Assembly (NCBI RefSeq): GCF_009495745.1 | Contig: NZ_WIDQ01000005.1 | Span: forward strand, 113,201-177,200 | DNA from: Niveispirillum sp. SYP-B3756 | GTDB lineage: Bacteria > Pseudomonadota > Alphaproteobacteria > Azospirillales > Azospirillaceae | DNA: 64,000 nucleotides | Direction: 5' to 3' | Shown: positions 16,829-26,468 of the stretch, one piece after another | How the letters are laid out: the number at the start of each line of letters is the position of its first letter | Position numbering within the stretch: position 1 is the first letter of the stretch | The notes under the pieces: model-generated | Told to the model about the DNA's origin: nothing | The model's database searches: none | Seen by the model: only the letters and a program-made list of their open reading frames with translations | Program-made: the position numbers and the translations under genes

Positions 16829-18862
16829 TCACTCCGGCCGCTCTGCCAGACGCGCGGCGATATAGGGATAGGCGTTCAGGATATGGGCCGGCAGCGCCGC
16901 CCCCCTCCGCAGCACGCGCAAGATGTCGGAGACATATTGCGCGGCGATGATGATGGTGGCCGCCGCCATGTCGGCGGCATCAATATCCTGGGGCCGGGAC
17001 AGGGGCAGGCCAAGCATGTCCCCCTGGCGATGGCTGTCCAGAAATCCCCGCAGGCGACCACGGACGGCATCCGGCAAGCACTCCAGCACCAGCGCCCCGC
17101 CCTGCCCCGCCCCATAGAGCCAGATCGGCCCTGTCCCCGGCACTGCCGCGAAATCCGCCGCCCGCCAGAGGAAGGCGATACTGGCCGCCAAGGCGGGATC
17201 AAGATCGTTCAGCCCGGTCAGGCGGGGTGGCTGTTCCACGCCGGTTGCCGACCGCTCTGGCCAGGGCAGCAGCGGCCCGACGCCAGATGCGGACGGCCGC
17301 AGCAGGCGCAGGCTGGGCACTGGGATTTCCCGGACCTCCCCCCGCGCCGCCAGTGCCGGGGCGAGGTTGAGCGCCAGTTGCAGCCAATCCCCCCCCAGCA
17401 GGCCGAGTTCGCGCAGCCGTGCCACCGGGCAGCCCAACCCCGCCGCGCGCAGCCAGGCGCGTTCCAGCAAACGGTCTTCAGGGATGGTCAGCGGTGGGGG
17501 CGGCGGCAGGGTCCATTCTTCCGCCGGATCAATGGGGAAACCCTGATCCCCCGCCCCGCGCGGCCAAAGACCGGCAGCCAGGGCAACACCCGCTTTCCCG
17601 GTCGCCTGCAGCAGCCCCGCCAGATGGCCCGGATGCCATTCCACCCCGGCCGGCAGGATGGCCAGCATCTCCACACCCGCCAGCGCCGCCGACAGCGCCG
17701 GCAGACCCGCCGGCCGGTCCAGCAACCGCAGTGACAGCCCAGCGGGAACGGAGGCGGGGGCTTCCCCCGCCGGCAGCAGGGCGGTTACTGCCAGCCCCTC
17801 CCCCGCCTGGGCGGCAAGTTGCGCCAGCCGGCCGTCCAGTTCCCCACCCGGTGGCAACAGCACGGCCACCGATGACAGTTGGCGCGGCGCTGGCCGCCGT
17901 GTCAGCGCGGCCAGCAGATCCGGCAGCGGTTCCAGCAACACCTCCAGACAGAGCGCGCGGTTGAAAATATCCTGCGCGGCACCGGCCATGGTGCGGGCCT
18001 GGACCGGGTGCGCCTTTATCCAGGCCACCCGATCCAGGATATGGTCGGCCATCGCCGCTTCGCCACCGGTCGGGTCGACATACAGCACCGTATCGCCGAA
18101 CCATTCTTCAATGAAGGGATGGCGGTCGGCGATGATGACAGCGCCGGCCGCCGCCAGCTCGAATACCCGCATATTGGGCACCGCCGCATCCCGATGTGAC
18201 GGCAGATGCAGGCACAGCCCCATGCCCCAATGATGGGCGGCGGCGATCACCGCGCTTCCATCAAAGGGCAGCGGACCCTGATAGGCGTCCGGCAGATGCG
18301 ACCAGCGGTCGGCCGTGCCATGCAGGGCCAGCACCCCCGCCGCCGCCAGCCGACCCAGCAAATGGGGATAGCGCCGCCCATCCCAGTTGGAACCGACATA
18401 GAACAGCCGGCTCTGCGGCCCCAGATTGGGTGTCAGATGCGAACGGGGGGAACTGACATGGAAGGGCAATGTCGGCGGATCGCGCCCCACCAGCGCCATC
18501 CGCCCGCCCAGATGCGCCGCCAGATCGGGGCCGGAGACCAGATAGGCATCATGGCTCAGCTCAAACGCGCGGCCATGATGAAAGGCGGTTTCGCTGCCCG
18601 CCGCAATCAGGGCCGGCGGATTCCAGTAACAGGCGAGCCAGGGATGCGCCGTCAGCTTAGGCGTGGCCTGCGGGTGCAGGCACAGCACCGCGTCCGGGTC
18701 CATCGCAGCCACGTCGGCGGCCCGGCTGTGGATCGCGGCCTGCCAGCCCAGCCCGGCCATGGCATGGCCCAGGCGCAGCGCCAGTTCCCGTTCGGCCAGG
18801 GGAAGGGCCGGGTCGAACGGGTTGAACAGCGCCAGACGCAGCCCCCTGCGATGCAGCGCCAT
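16829..18862 (-). CDS. Multidomain glycosyltransferase (CgeB-like N-terminus)
   Basis: A 677-residue protein with three apparent parts. Residues 1-335 resemble CgeB-type GT-B glycosyltransferases (LFYVGSNWDGRRYPHLLGRL; VPNMRVFELAAAGAVIIADR; a C-terminal DHILDRVAWIKAHP helix). Residues about 340-530 look like a GT-A-like module (VAVLLPPGGELDGRLAQLAA), but I see no clear DxD, so it may be degenerate. Residues 560-677 carry a Rossmann-like sequence, IWLYGAGQGGALVLECL, then FLDSHRQGDMLGLPL, similar to sugar-nucleotide or CoA-binding domains that follow glycosyltransferases in polysaccharide loci. It faces the HAD gene tail to tail. A role in surface glycan assembly is inferred. Confidence 0.7.
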   Translation of the reverse strand: MALHRRGLRLALFNPFDPALPLAERELALRLGHAMAGLGWQAAIHSRAADVAAMDPDAVLCLHPQATPKLTAHPWLACYWNPPALIAAGSETAFHHGRAFELSHDAYLVSGPDLAAHLGGRMALVGRDPPTLPFHVSSPRSHLTPNLGPQSRLFYVGSNWDGRRYPHLLGRLAAAGVLALHGTADRWSHLPDAYQGPLPFDGSAVIAAAHHWGMGLCLHLPSHRDAAVPNMRVFELAAAGAVIIADRHPFIEEWFGDTVLYVDPTGGEAAMADHILDRVAWIKAHPVQARTMAGAAQDIFNRALCLEVLLEPLPDLLAALTRRPAPRQLSSVAVLLPPGGELDGRLAQLAAQAGEGLAVTALLPAGEAPASVPAGLSLRLLDRPAGLPALSAALAGVEMLAILPAGVEWHPGHLAGLLQATGKAGVALAAGLWPRGAGDQGFPIDPAEEWTLPPPPPLTIPEDRLLERAWLRAAGLGCPVARLRELGLLGGDWLQLALNLAPALAARGEVREIPVPSLRLLRPSASGVGPLLPWPERSATGVEQPPRLTGLNDLDPALAASIAFLWRAADFAAVPGTGPIWLYGAGQGGALVLECLPDAVRGRLRGFLDSHRQGDMLGLPLSRPQDIDAADMAAATIIIAAQYVSDILRVLRRGAALPAHILNAYPYIAARLAERPE

Positions 18863-18949
18863 GGTTCAGCCGCCTCTTTCAGAAATGGCCATGCCCTCTC
18901 ACCGTCAGTCCCCAAGCCGTATCCAAGCGCGATGGGGCGGGCCAGCCCC

Positions 18950-19492
18950 TCACCCGCCGCCGCCAACCTCTGCCAGATATTGCTTGGCCATGCTGGCATA
19001 ATGCGGGGCAATGCCCATCTGGACCCGCACATCCTCTTCCGTCAGCGGGCGCAGAAACTTGGCCGGGCTGCCGCCCCATAATTCCCCTGCCTTCACCCGC
19101 TTGCCGGGGGTGACCAGCGCGCCGGCCGCCACCATGGCGCCGGCTTCCACCACGGCCCCATCCATCACGCAGGCCTTCATGCCGATGAAGGCGCCATCTT
19201 CCACCACGCAGCCATGCAACAGGGCCAGATGGCCCACCGTCACATTGTCGCCGATGGTCGTGCTGAACCGCTCCCGCGTGCAATGCACGACGCTGCCATC
19301 CTGGATATTCGTGCCACGGCCGATGCGGATAGCGTTGACGTCACCACGGATGGTGACGCCAAACCAGATATTGCTCTCCGCCCCGATCTCCACATCGCCG
19401 ATCACCACGGCATTGGACAGGAAGACCGTGGGGTCGATCACCGGCAGCTTGCCCTTGAAGGGCAGGATGGTGGGGCGCAGCGGGCTGGTCAT
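18950..19492 (-). CDS. Gamma-class carbonic anhydrase family protein
   Basis: A 180-residue left-handed beta-helix protein. The hexapeptide rhythm runs from NAVVIGDVEIGAESNIWFG to AGALVTPGKRVKAG. The zinc-ligand histidines of the family are present in VVHCTRERF and VGHLALLHGC, with the arginine in IRGDVNAIRIG. Length matches bacterial YrdA/PaaY-type members. It is probably cytoplasmic; many family members hydrate carbon dioxide or act as acyl-thioesterases, and sequence alone does not decide. Its start overlaps the argC stop by four bases, so it is likely cotranscribed with argC. Confidence 0.9.
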   Translation of the reverse strand: MTSPLRPTILPFKGKLPVIDPTVFLSNAVVIGDVEIGAESNIWFGVTIRGDVNAIRIGRGTNIQDGSVVHCTRERFSTTIGDNVTVGHLALLHGCVVEDGAFIGMKACVMDGAVVEAGAMVAAGALVTPGKRVKAGELWGGSPAKFLRPLTEEDVRVQMGIAPHYASMAKQYLAEVGGGG

Positions 19493-20547
19493 GGGAACAC
19501 CGGCACCAGATCCAGGCCCAGCGTTTCTTCAAAGCCATACATGATGTTGAAATTCTGGATGGCCTGACCAGAAGCGCCCTTCACCAGATTGTCGATGGCC
19601 GAGATGACGATGGCACGGCCCGGCAGCCGATCGGCAAAGACATTGATCAGGCAGAGGTTCGACGCGCGGACATAGCGCGTCTGCGGTGCCACCCCATCAG
19701 CCAGCACCTTCACAAACGGCTCATCCTTGTAGGTGTTGCGCAGCATGTCGCGCAGGTCATCCGCCGTGGCGCTGCCCTTCAGCTTCACATAGGTGGTGGC
19801 CAGGATGCCGCGGGCCATCGGCATCAGATGTGGGGTGAAGGCGACCACAATATCCTTGCCGGCGGCCTGCGACAGGCCCTGTTCGATTTCCGGCGCATGG
19901 CGATGGCTGGCGATGCCATAGGGGTGGATGCCCTCGGTCACTTCCGTGAACAGGCTACCCTGCTTGGCATCGCGCCCGGCACCGGAAGCGCCGGACTTGG
20001 CATCGATGATGATATCGTCACTCTCGATCAGGCCGGCCTGCAACAGCGGGATCAACGGCAATTGCGACGCGGTGGGGTAGCAGCCGGGGTTGGCCACCAG
20101 CCGGGCCTTGGCCACCGCCTCGCGGGTGATTTCCGACAGGCCATAGACGGCGTTTTCCTGCAGGGCGGGGGCCTTGTGGGCGTGGCCATACCATTGGGCA
20201 TAGGTTTCCACGTCGAACAGGCGGAAATCAGCCGACAGGTCGCAGATGCGCACATGCTCGGGCAGGCCGGCGATCACTTCCTGCGTGGTGCCATGCGGCA
20301 GGCCGCAGAAGACAAAATCCACGCCCGACCAGTCGACATCGGCAATCTTGGTCAGGGCCGGCAGATCATAGGGGGCCAGATGCGGGAACACCTCAGCCAC
20401 CGGCTTGCCGGCGGCGCGTTCCCCCGTCAGGGCGACGATGCGGGCACGCGGGTGGCGGAGCAGGAATCGCATCAGTTCCGCCCCGGTATAGCCGGAAGCG
20501 CCCAGAATGGCGACGCGGACGGGGGCGGACGGATCGATAGTGCTCAT
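19489..20547 (-). CDS. argC: N-acetyl-gamma-glutamyl-phosphate reductase
   Basis: A 352-residue enzyme of arginine biosynthesis that reduces N-acetylglutamyl phosphate to the semialdehyde with NADPH. The dinucleotide-binding start is VRVAILGASGYTGAELMRFL, the catalytic cysteine lies in ANPGCYPTASQLPLIPLL, and GASGAGRDAKQGSLFTEV and HRHAPEIEQGL match the dimerisation and catalytic region. I place the start at MSTIDPSAP (20547); an upstream in-frame methionine at 20589 adds 14 residues with no family counterpart. It is followed by the gamma carbonic anhydrase gene and preceded by a GNAT gene on the same strand. Confidence 0.95.
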   Translation of the reverse strand: MSTIDPSAPVRVAILGASGYTGAELMRFLLRHPRARIVALTGERAAGKPVAEVFPHLAPYDLPALTKIADVDWSGVDFVFCGLPHGTTQEVIAGLPEHVRICDLSADFRLFDVETYAQWYGHAHKAPALQENAVYGLSEITREAVAKARLVANPGCYPTASQLPLIPLLQAGLIESDDIIIDAKSGASGAGRDAKQGSLFTEVTEGIHPYGIASHRHAPEIEQGLSQAAGKDIVVAFTPHLMPMARGILATTYVKLKGSATADDLRDMLRNTYKDEPFVKVLADGVAPQTRYVRASNLCLINVFADRLPGRAIVISAIDNLVKGASGQAIQNFNIMYGFEETLGLDLVPVFP

Positions 20548-20617
20548 GATGTTCCGTTTCTCTCGGCTGCTTTGGTGAAACATGATCAAGGGGTGGGGCC
20601 GTTATCCCACCGCTTCA

Positions 20618-21088
20618 TTACAAATACAGCTTCATGCCGACATGCGAAGCCTGAAAGCCTAAGCGCTGGTAGAACCTGTGCGCATCGGTCCGCTGGGAAT
20701 TGCTGGTCAGTTGCACCAGGGTACAGCCGCGCGCGCGAGCCAGATCCAGGCAATTTTCGATCAGTACTTCGCCCAGGCCCTGGTTACGAAAGGCGCTGGC
20801 GATGCGCACATTCTCGATCATGCAGCGCCGCATCCCGCCGCGCGCCAGATGGCGCATATAGTTCAGCTGCGCCACGCCAACCAATCGCCCATCCACATCC
20901 AGCACCAGGATTTCGGCATTGGGGTCCAGCATGATCTCGTCCCACGCCTCGTAATAAGACGTCAGGTCGGTCGCGTTGGCATCGGTGGCATTGGGGTCCA
21001 GGCTGTCTTCCCGCAGCAGGGCCACCATGTCGGGCACATCGCGCCGCTGCGCCACCCGCACCACCACATCATCCTTCAGCGCCATCAT
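20618..21088 (-). CDS. GNAT-family N-acetyltransferase
   Basis: A 156-residue single-domain acetyltransferase. The acetyl-CoA loop is RIASAFRNQGLGEVLIENCL (R/Q-x-x-G-x-G/A pattern), preceded by the beta-4 strand RRCMIENVRI and followed by CTLVQLTSNSQRTDAHRFYQ, where the late Tyr is the usual general acid position. The tail KLYL is typical. Two start codons are adjacent (21088 and 21085). Acceptor unknown. It lies upstream of argC on the same strand but with a 70-base gap, so shared transcription is possible, not shown. Confidence 0.85.
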   Translation of the reverse strand: MMALKDDVVVRVAQRRDVPDMVALLREDSLDPNATDANATDLTSYYEAWDEIMLDPNAEILVLDVDGRLVGVAQLNYMRHLARGGMRRCMIENVRIASAFRNQGLGEVLIENCLDLARARGCTLVQLTSNSQRTDAHRFYQRLGFQASHVGMKLYL

Positions 21089-21208
21089 GGTTCCCCTGAC
21101 ATCCTGTCCTGCCCCAGACGATATTCTGCCTTGCAGGATGCACCCTTATCGCCCGGATCGGGGCTGGCGCATAGTTCCAACCTGTCGCCCGTTACCCGAT
21201 CCGGTTCC

Positions 21209-22462
21209 ATGCCCGCCCCCTCCCCGCTTGAAAAGCCGCAAAGCCCGTTCGCCTATTCAGGCTACCGGCTTTACTGGTTCGCCCGTGTCTGTGCCATCCT
21301 GGCCCTGCAGATCCAGATCGTCGCCACTGGCTGGCGAATCTATGATGTTTCCGGCAGCGCGCTGGCGCTGGGATTCGTCGGGCTGGCTGAATTCCTGCCG
21401 TCGATCCTGCTGGTGCTGATCACCGGCCATGTCGCCGACCGGTTCGACCGGCGGCGCATCATCAATGTCTGCCAGACGCTAGACATCATCGCCATGATGC
21501 TGCTCTGGATGGCCTTGTGGAATGACAATGCCCCGATCTGGCCCGCCTTCATCGCCGTGTTCATCCTGGGCGTAGGCCGGGCGTTTGAGATGCCGGCGGC
21601 GGCATCGCTGGTGCCCAATCTGGTCCCACGGGAGATTTTTCCCCGTGCCGTGGCGCTGAATTCATCGGCATGGCAGGGGGCCAGCATCATCGGCCCAGCG
21701 CTGGGCGGCGTGCTGTATGGCGTGATCGGTCACTCTGTCTTCGCCATCAGCGCCGCCCTGTTCGCCACGGCCTTCGTGCTGGTCTGGCTGATCAAGCTGG
21801 AACCGCGCACGCCAAAGGAAGCCGCCAAGAAGGTTTCCATGCAGGTGCTGCTGGCCGGTTTTTCCTTCATCAAGGCCAAGCCCATCGTGCTGGGCGCCAT
21901 TTCGCTGGACCTGTTCGCCGTGCTGCTGGGCGGGGCCACGGCCTTGTTGCCGATTCTGGCCAAGGATCAGTTTGGTGCCGGCCCGATGCTGGCCGGCATC
22001 CTGCGCGCCGCGCCATCCGTGGGTGCGCTGGCAACGGGGCTGGCCCTGTCCATCTGGCCGGTGCGGCGGCAGGTGGGGCGGACCCTGTTCATTTGTGTAG
22101 CGGCGTTCGGGGTTGGCACAGTCATTTTCGGGCTGACCAGTTCCGCCATCATTGCCGGCATCGCGCTGGTGGTGATGGGGGCGGCCGATATGGTCAGCGT
22201 CTTCATCCGCCAGTCGCTGGTGCAGTTGGAAACCCCGGACGAGATGCGCGGCCGGGTCAGCGCCGTCAGCAGCCTGTTCATCGGCGCGTCGAACCAGTTG
22301 GGCGAGTTCGAATCCGGCGTCATGGCTGCCTGGCTCGGTGCTGGGCCCGCCGTGGTGGTGGGTGGCATCGGCACGCTGGCCGTGGTGCTGATCTGGGCCG
22401 TGCTGTTCCCGGCCCTGCGCACGGCGGACCGTTTCCCCGGCACGGTGGAGCAGCGGGGATAG
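21209..22462 (+). CDS. MFS transporter, EntS/MFS_3-like exporter
   Basis: A 417-residue major facilitator with about twelve membrane helices. The start at 21209 gives MPAPSPLEKPQSPFAYSGYR before the first helix; the frame is open further upstream but without sensible protein. The MFS loop 2-3 motif is GHVADRFDRRRIIN, and ALNSSAWQGASIIGPALGG is typical of the EntS/MFS_3 branch, which includes siderophore and drug exporters. The duplicated half begins near VLGAISLDLFAVLLGGATAL. It is divergent from the GNAT gene. Its stop lies inside a strong hairpin, followed by structured element A. Confidence 0.88.
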   Translation: MPAPSPLEKPQSPFAYSGYRLYWFARVCAILALQIQIVATGWRIYDVSGSALALGFVGLAEFLPSILLVLITGHVADRFDRRRIINVCQTLDIIAMMLLWMALWNDNAPIWPAFIAVFILGVGRAFEMPAAASLVPNLVPREIFPRAVALNSSAWQGASIIGPALGGVLYGVIGHSVFAISAALFATAFVLVWLIKLEPRTPKEAAKKVSMQVLLAGFSFIKAKPIVLGAISLDLFAVLLGGATALLPILAKDQFGAGPMLAGILRAAPSVGALATGLALSIWPVRRQVGRTLFICVAAFGVGTVIFGLTSSAIIAGIALVVMGAADMVSVFIRQSLVQLETPDEMRGRVSAVSSLFIGASNQLGEFESGVMAAWLGAGPAVVVGGIGTLAVVLIWAVLFPALRTADRFPGTVEQRG

Positions 22463-22482
22463 GGGCACCCCCCCCTATCCCC
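22455..22482 (+). terminator. Hairpin overlapping the MFS stop codon
   Basis: GGGGATAGGGG at 22455-22465 pairs perfectly with CCCCTATCCCC at 22472-22482, loop six. The TAG stop of the MFS gene (22460-22462) is inside the left arm. There is no T-run, so it is at best an imperfect or mRNA-stabilising terminator. Confidence 0.5.
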
Positions 22483-22496
22483 GTCAAGCACCCCTG

Positions 22497-22642
22497 TTAA
22501 AGTGTATTTCCGCTGTACGGAAATACACTTTAACCTTTCGTTCTCCTCAATCGCCGGCGCTGCATCCGCAGCTTGGCTACGCGCCACGAGGCGCGCGGCG
22601 GCAGTCGCCGCCGGAGCTGTTTTCGGTCAACCGAAAACAGCT

Positions 22643-22643
<1 letters not shown>
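22497..22643. repeat. Structured intergenic element, copy A (five hairpins)
   Basis: In order: HP1, a perfect 16-bp stem at 22497-22533 with loop CTGTA; a core containing CTCAATCGCCGG; HP2 GCTGC-ATCC-GCAGC; the conserved CAGCTTGGCT; HP3 GCGC-CACGAG-GCGC; HP4 GGCGG-CAGT-CGCCGCC; and HP5, a perfect 14-bp stem with a CA loop at 22614-22643. Copy B at 60384-60538 has the same five hairpins and core words in the same order, but different stem sequences. The element fills the gap between converging genes, and its last base touches the pobA stop codon. It could be a mobile REP/MITE-like unit or a conserved RNA. Confidence 0.75.
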
Positions 22644-23833
<1,190 letters not shown>

Positions 23834-23924
23834 TTAACGTTGTTGGCGCGATGCTACAAAAGGTTCGGTCGGGAAACAGGACACGCAGCAATCAAAAAAT
23901 TGGACTTTTCATCGATCATTCGTA

Positions 23925-23941
23925 ATGCTGCATAACAGCAT
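23925..23941. promoter_or_regulatory. Inverted repeat in pobA/araC intergenic region
   Basis: ATGCTG-CATAA-CAGCAT, a perfect 6-bp inverted repeat with a 5-bp spacer, lies 17 bases upstream of the AraC-type gene in the 146-base divergent gap. It is a candidate operator for autoregulation; pobA starts about 110 bases away on the other side. Confidence 0.35.
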
Positions 23942-23958
23942 AAATCGAGGGATCGCCG

Positions 23959-24840
23959 ATGCGCCCCACCCGCCCGCTGGTGCCGCGTTTCTTTCTTTAT
24001 GGTGAAGCGCCGGCCAAGGCGGATGAACGTTTCATCCATGCCGAAACGCTGGAGCGCCGGTCACGCCCCAGCGGCTGGAAAATCGCCCCCCATGCCCATC
24101 CGGATCTGAACCATGTGCTGGTGATGGGGCGGGGCAACGGGGCGATGCTAGCCGGCGGGCGGGCGCATGGCTTCACCGCCCCTGCCCTGCTGCTGGTCCC
24201 GGCGGGGGAGGTGCATGGTTTTGATTTCGGTCCGGAAAGCCAGGGCTTCGTCATCACCTTCGTGGACCCGCTGCTGCACGCGCTGGCCCGGCGGGAGGCT
24301 GGGTTGGAAAGCCTGTTCGCCGCCGCCCGCACCGTGCCCCTGCCCGTCGGCGATACGCTGTGCCTGCCCTTGGCCACCGCCTTGGAAGCGGAGATGGAGG
24401 AACAAAGGCCGGGCCGGGAATTGATGGTGGAAGGGTTGCTGACTACCCTGCTGCTGGCCAGCCTGCGCGTGGCAAGGCTGGTGGAAGGGGCAGCCGGGGC
24501 AGCAGCACGGGGACCACGGGTGACGCTGGTGGCACGCTACCGCGAGTTGCTGGCCACCCATTTCCGCGACGGCTGGTCGGTGGCAGATTATGCGGCGGCC
24601 CTGGGGGCCACGCCGGGCCGCCTGCGCGCGGCCTGTCTGGAGGTGACGGGCCGCGCGCCGATCGATCTGCTGCACGAAAGGCTGCTGGCGGAAGCCAAGC
24701 ACAGCCTGCTTTACGGCGACCTGCCGGTGGCGGAGGTGGCGTTTGAACTGGGATTCACTGACCCCGCCTATTTCAACCGTTTCTTCACCAGCCGCATCGG
24801 CTGTTCCCCCGGCCGTTTCCGCCGGGGGGCTGGCGGATAG
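23959..24840 (+). CDS. AraC-family regulator, probable pobA activator (PobR-like)
   Basis: A 293-residue regulator. The N-terminal cupin-like effector domain (about residues 20-110) includes IAPHAHPDLNHVLVMGRGNG and LLLVPAGEVHGFDFGPE. The C-terminal double helix-turn-helix spans about residues 195-290: WSVADYAAALGATPGRLRAA and AEVAFELGFTDPAYFNRFFT followed by GCSPGRFR, the AraC/XylS signature. This domain order matches PobR/HpaA-type activators. Divergence from pobA supports a role as its 4-hydroxybenzoate-responsive activator; the assignment is by context. Confidence 0.85.
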   Translation: MRPTRPLVPRFFLYGEAPAKADERFIHAETLERRSRPSGWKIAPHAHPDLNHVLVMGRGNGAMLAGGRAHGFTAPALLLVPAGEVHGFDFGPESQGFVITFVDPLLHALARREAGLESLFAAARTVPLPVGDTLCLPLATALEAEMEEQRPGRELMVEGLLTTLLLASLRVARLVEGAAGAAARGPRVTLVARYRELLATHFRDGWSVADYAAALGATPGRLRAACLEVTGRAPIDLLHERLLAEAKHSLLYGDLPVAEVAFELGFTDPAYFNRFFTSRIGCSPGRFRRGAGG

Positions 24841-24954
24841 GCGCAATTTGGTTCCGGCTGGCTGTCATCTGCATCAACACAAAACCGGGACTGACGATGA
24901 AGGGGGCGGAAATGCAGGCTGGCGCCCACTATCCCCGCCCCCTTCCAAAAAACC

Positions 24955-25851
24955 TCACTCCGCCGCAGCGGCCTCCAGGCGGCCATTCACCAGGGCGTCG
25001 TAATCCAGCATCAGATTGCGGCAGACCTCACCGGGGGTGAAGGTCCAGTCGCCGATGCGGCCCACGGGCGTGACTTCCGCCGCCGTGCCGGTCAGGAAGA
25101 TTTCAGAGGCGCCCTGCACCTCTTCCAGCTGGATGTGACGCTCGATCACCTGATAGCCACGGCGCTTGGCCAGATCGATCACCGTCTGGCGGGTGATGCC
25201 GTTCAAGAAGCAATCGGGCGTCGGCGTGTGGATGACGCCATCCTTGATCATAAAGAAATTGGCGCCCGTGGCTTCCGCCACATAGCCCCGGTAATCCAGC
25301 ATCAGCGCATCCTGGAAACCGTCCTTCTCTGCGGCATGTTTGGACATGGTGCAGATCATGTACAGGCCGGCGGCCTTGGCTTCCGTCGGGGCCGTATCCG
25401 GGGCCGGACGGCGCCACTTGGAAAGCTGCAGGTGGATGCCCTTCATACGGGCTTCCGGGGTGAAATAGCTGGGCCATTCCCAGCAGGCGACCGCCAGATG
25501 AATCTTGTTATGCTGGGCGGACACGCCCATCATCTCGCTGCCGCGCCAGGCGACGGGGCGGATGTAACCATTGACCATGTTGGCCGCCTTGCAGGTGGCA
25601 ACCTTGGCCTCTTCAATCTCATCCACGCTATAGGGGATGTCGAAGCCCAGCAGCTCGGCCGATTTCTTCAGCCGCACACTATGTTCGCGCGACTTGAAGA
25701 TGGAACCGTTGTAAATGCGCTCCCCCTCGAATACACAACTTCCATAGTGCAGGCCGTGGGTCAGAACATGCACCTTGGCATCCCGCCATGGCACCAACTG
25801 ACCGTCGTACCAGATATGCCCGTCGCGGTCATGGAAGGGGATTATCGACAT
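24955..25851 (-). CDS. ilvE: Branched-chain amino acid aminotransferase
   Basis: A 298-residue class IV PLP aminotransferase for the last step of valine, leucine and isoleucine synthesis. Near the N-terminus are HVLTHGLHYGSCVFEGERIY and IYNGSIFKSREHSVRL; the PLP-binding region is ALMLDYRGYVAEATGANFFM, followed by CFLNGITRQTVIDLAKRRG and FLTGTAAEVTPVGRIG, all typical of BCAT enzymes. It is divergent from a MarR-family gene with only 73 bases between starts. This arrangement with a downstream two-component pair recurs in alphaproteobacteria (general knowledge). Confidence 0.95.
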   Translation of the reverse strand: MSIIPFHDRDGHIWYDGQLVPWRDAKVHVLTHGLHYGSCVFEGERIYNGSIFKSREHSVRLKKSAELLGFDIPYSVDEIEEAKVATCKAANMVNGYIRPVAWRGSEMMGVSAQHNKIHLAVACWEWPSYFTPEARMKGIHLQLSKWRRPAPDTAPTEAKAAGLYMICTMSKHAAEKDGFQDALMLDYRGYVAEATGANFFMIKDGVIHTPTPDCFLNGITRQTVIDLAKRRGYQVIERHIQLEEVQGASEIFLTGTAAEVTPVGRIGDWTFTPGEVCRNLMLDYDALVNGRLEAAAAE

Positions 25852-25924
25852 GATGGTGGCTTCCTCGTTACTTTATGTCCGTAGGGACGCTGCCCACGAT
25901 ACGGAATTGCAGAAATAAGTCAAC

Positions 25925-26422
25925 ATGGCTGACGTAAAATCAGGTCCGAACCCGCTCTTCCTCCGTGAGGAGGATCTCCGCCAAGGCATCGAACTGCTGT
26001 TCTACGCATATCGAGACTTTACCGCCGAACCAGACGCGATGCTTGCGAAAATCGGGCTGGGCCGGGCGCATCACAGGGTCGTCTATTTCGTGGGACGCTA
26101 TCCGGGCATCAATGTCACGGAGCTGCTGGGCATCTTGCAGATCACCAAGCAAAGCCTGGCCCGCGTGCTGGGCGATCTGGTGAGCCAGGAATATATCGCC
26201 CAGCGCGCCGGCACCAAGGACCGGCGCCAGCGCCTGCTGACCCTGACGGAAAAGGGCCAGGAGCTGGAACGCACCCTGTCGGATGCCCAGCGCGCCCGCA
26301 TCGCCCAGGCCTACCGCGCCGCCGGGGCGGCGGCGGTGGAAGGGTTCCGCACCGTGATGCTGGGCATCATTGATGCCGATGATCGGGCCAAATTCCAACC
26401 GCCGGGGCCTGGCAAACGGTGA
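25925..26422 (+). CDS. MarR-family transcriptional regulator
   Basis: A 165-residue winged-helix regulator. The DNA-binding helices are INVTELLGILQITKQSLARV followed by LGDLVSQEYI, and the wing is RAGTKDRRQRLLTLTEKGQE, the characteristic DxRxxR...LT pattern of MarR proteins. The C-terminal helix provides the dimer interface. It is divergent from ilvE and lies 46 bases upstream of an OmpR-type response regulator, so it may be cotranscribed with the two-component pair. Ligand unknown. Confidence 0.9.
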   Translation: MADVKSGPNPLFLREEDLRQGIELLFYAYRDFTAEPDAMLAKIGLGRAHHRVVYFVGRYPGINVTELLGILQITKQSLARVLGDLVSQEYIAQRAGTKDRRQRLLTLTEKGQELERTLSDAQRARIAQAYRAAGAAAVEGFRTVMLGIIDADDRAKFQPPGPGKR

Positions 26423-26468
26423 ACTTGTCCACTGCCAGCAAGCGGCCTTCATGCTATCACTTGGGCCC

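Noticed and set aside
24899-24945. Inverted repeat between the AraC and ilvE genes as a terminator
   Set aside because: The stem is 11 bp with a 25-base loop and the only T-run is on the wrong side for either transcript.
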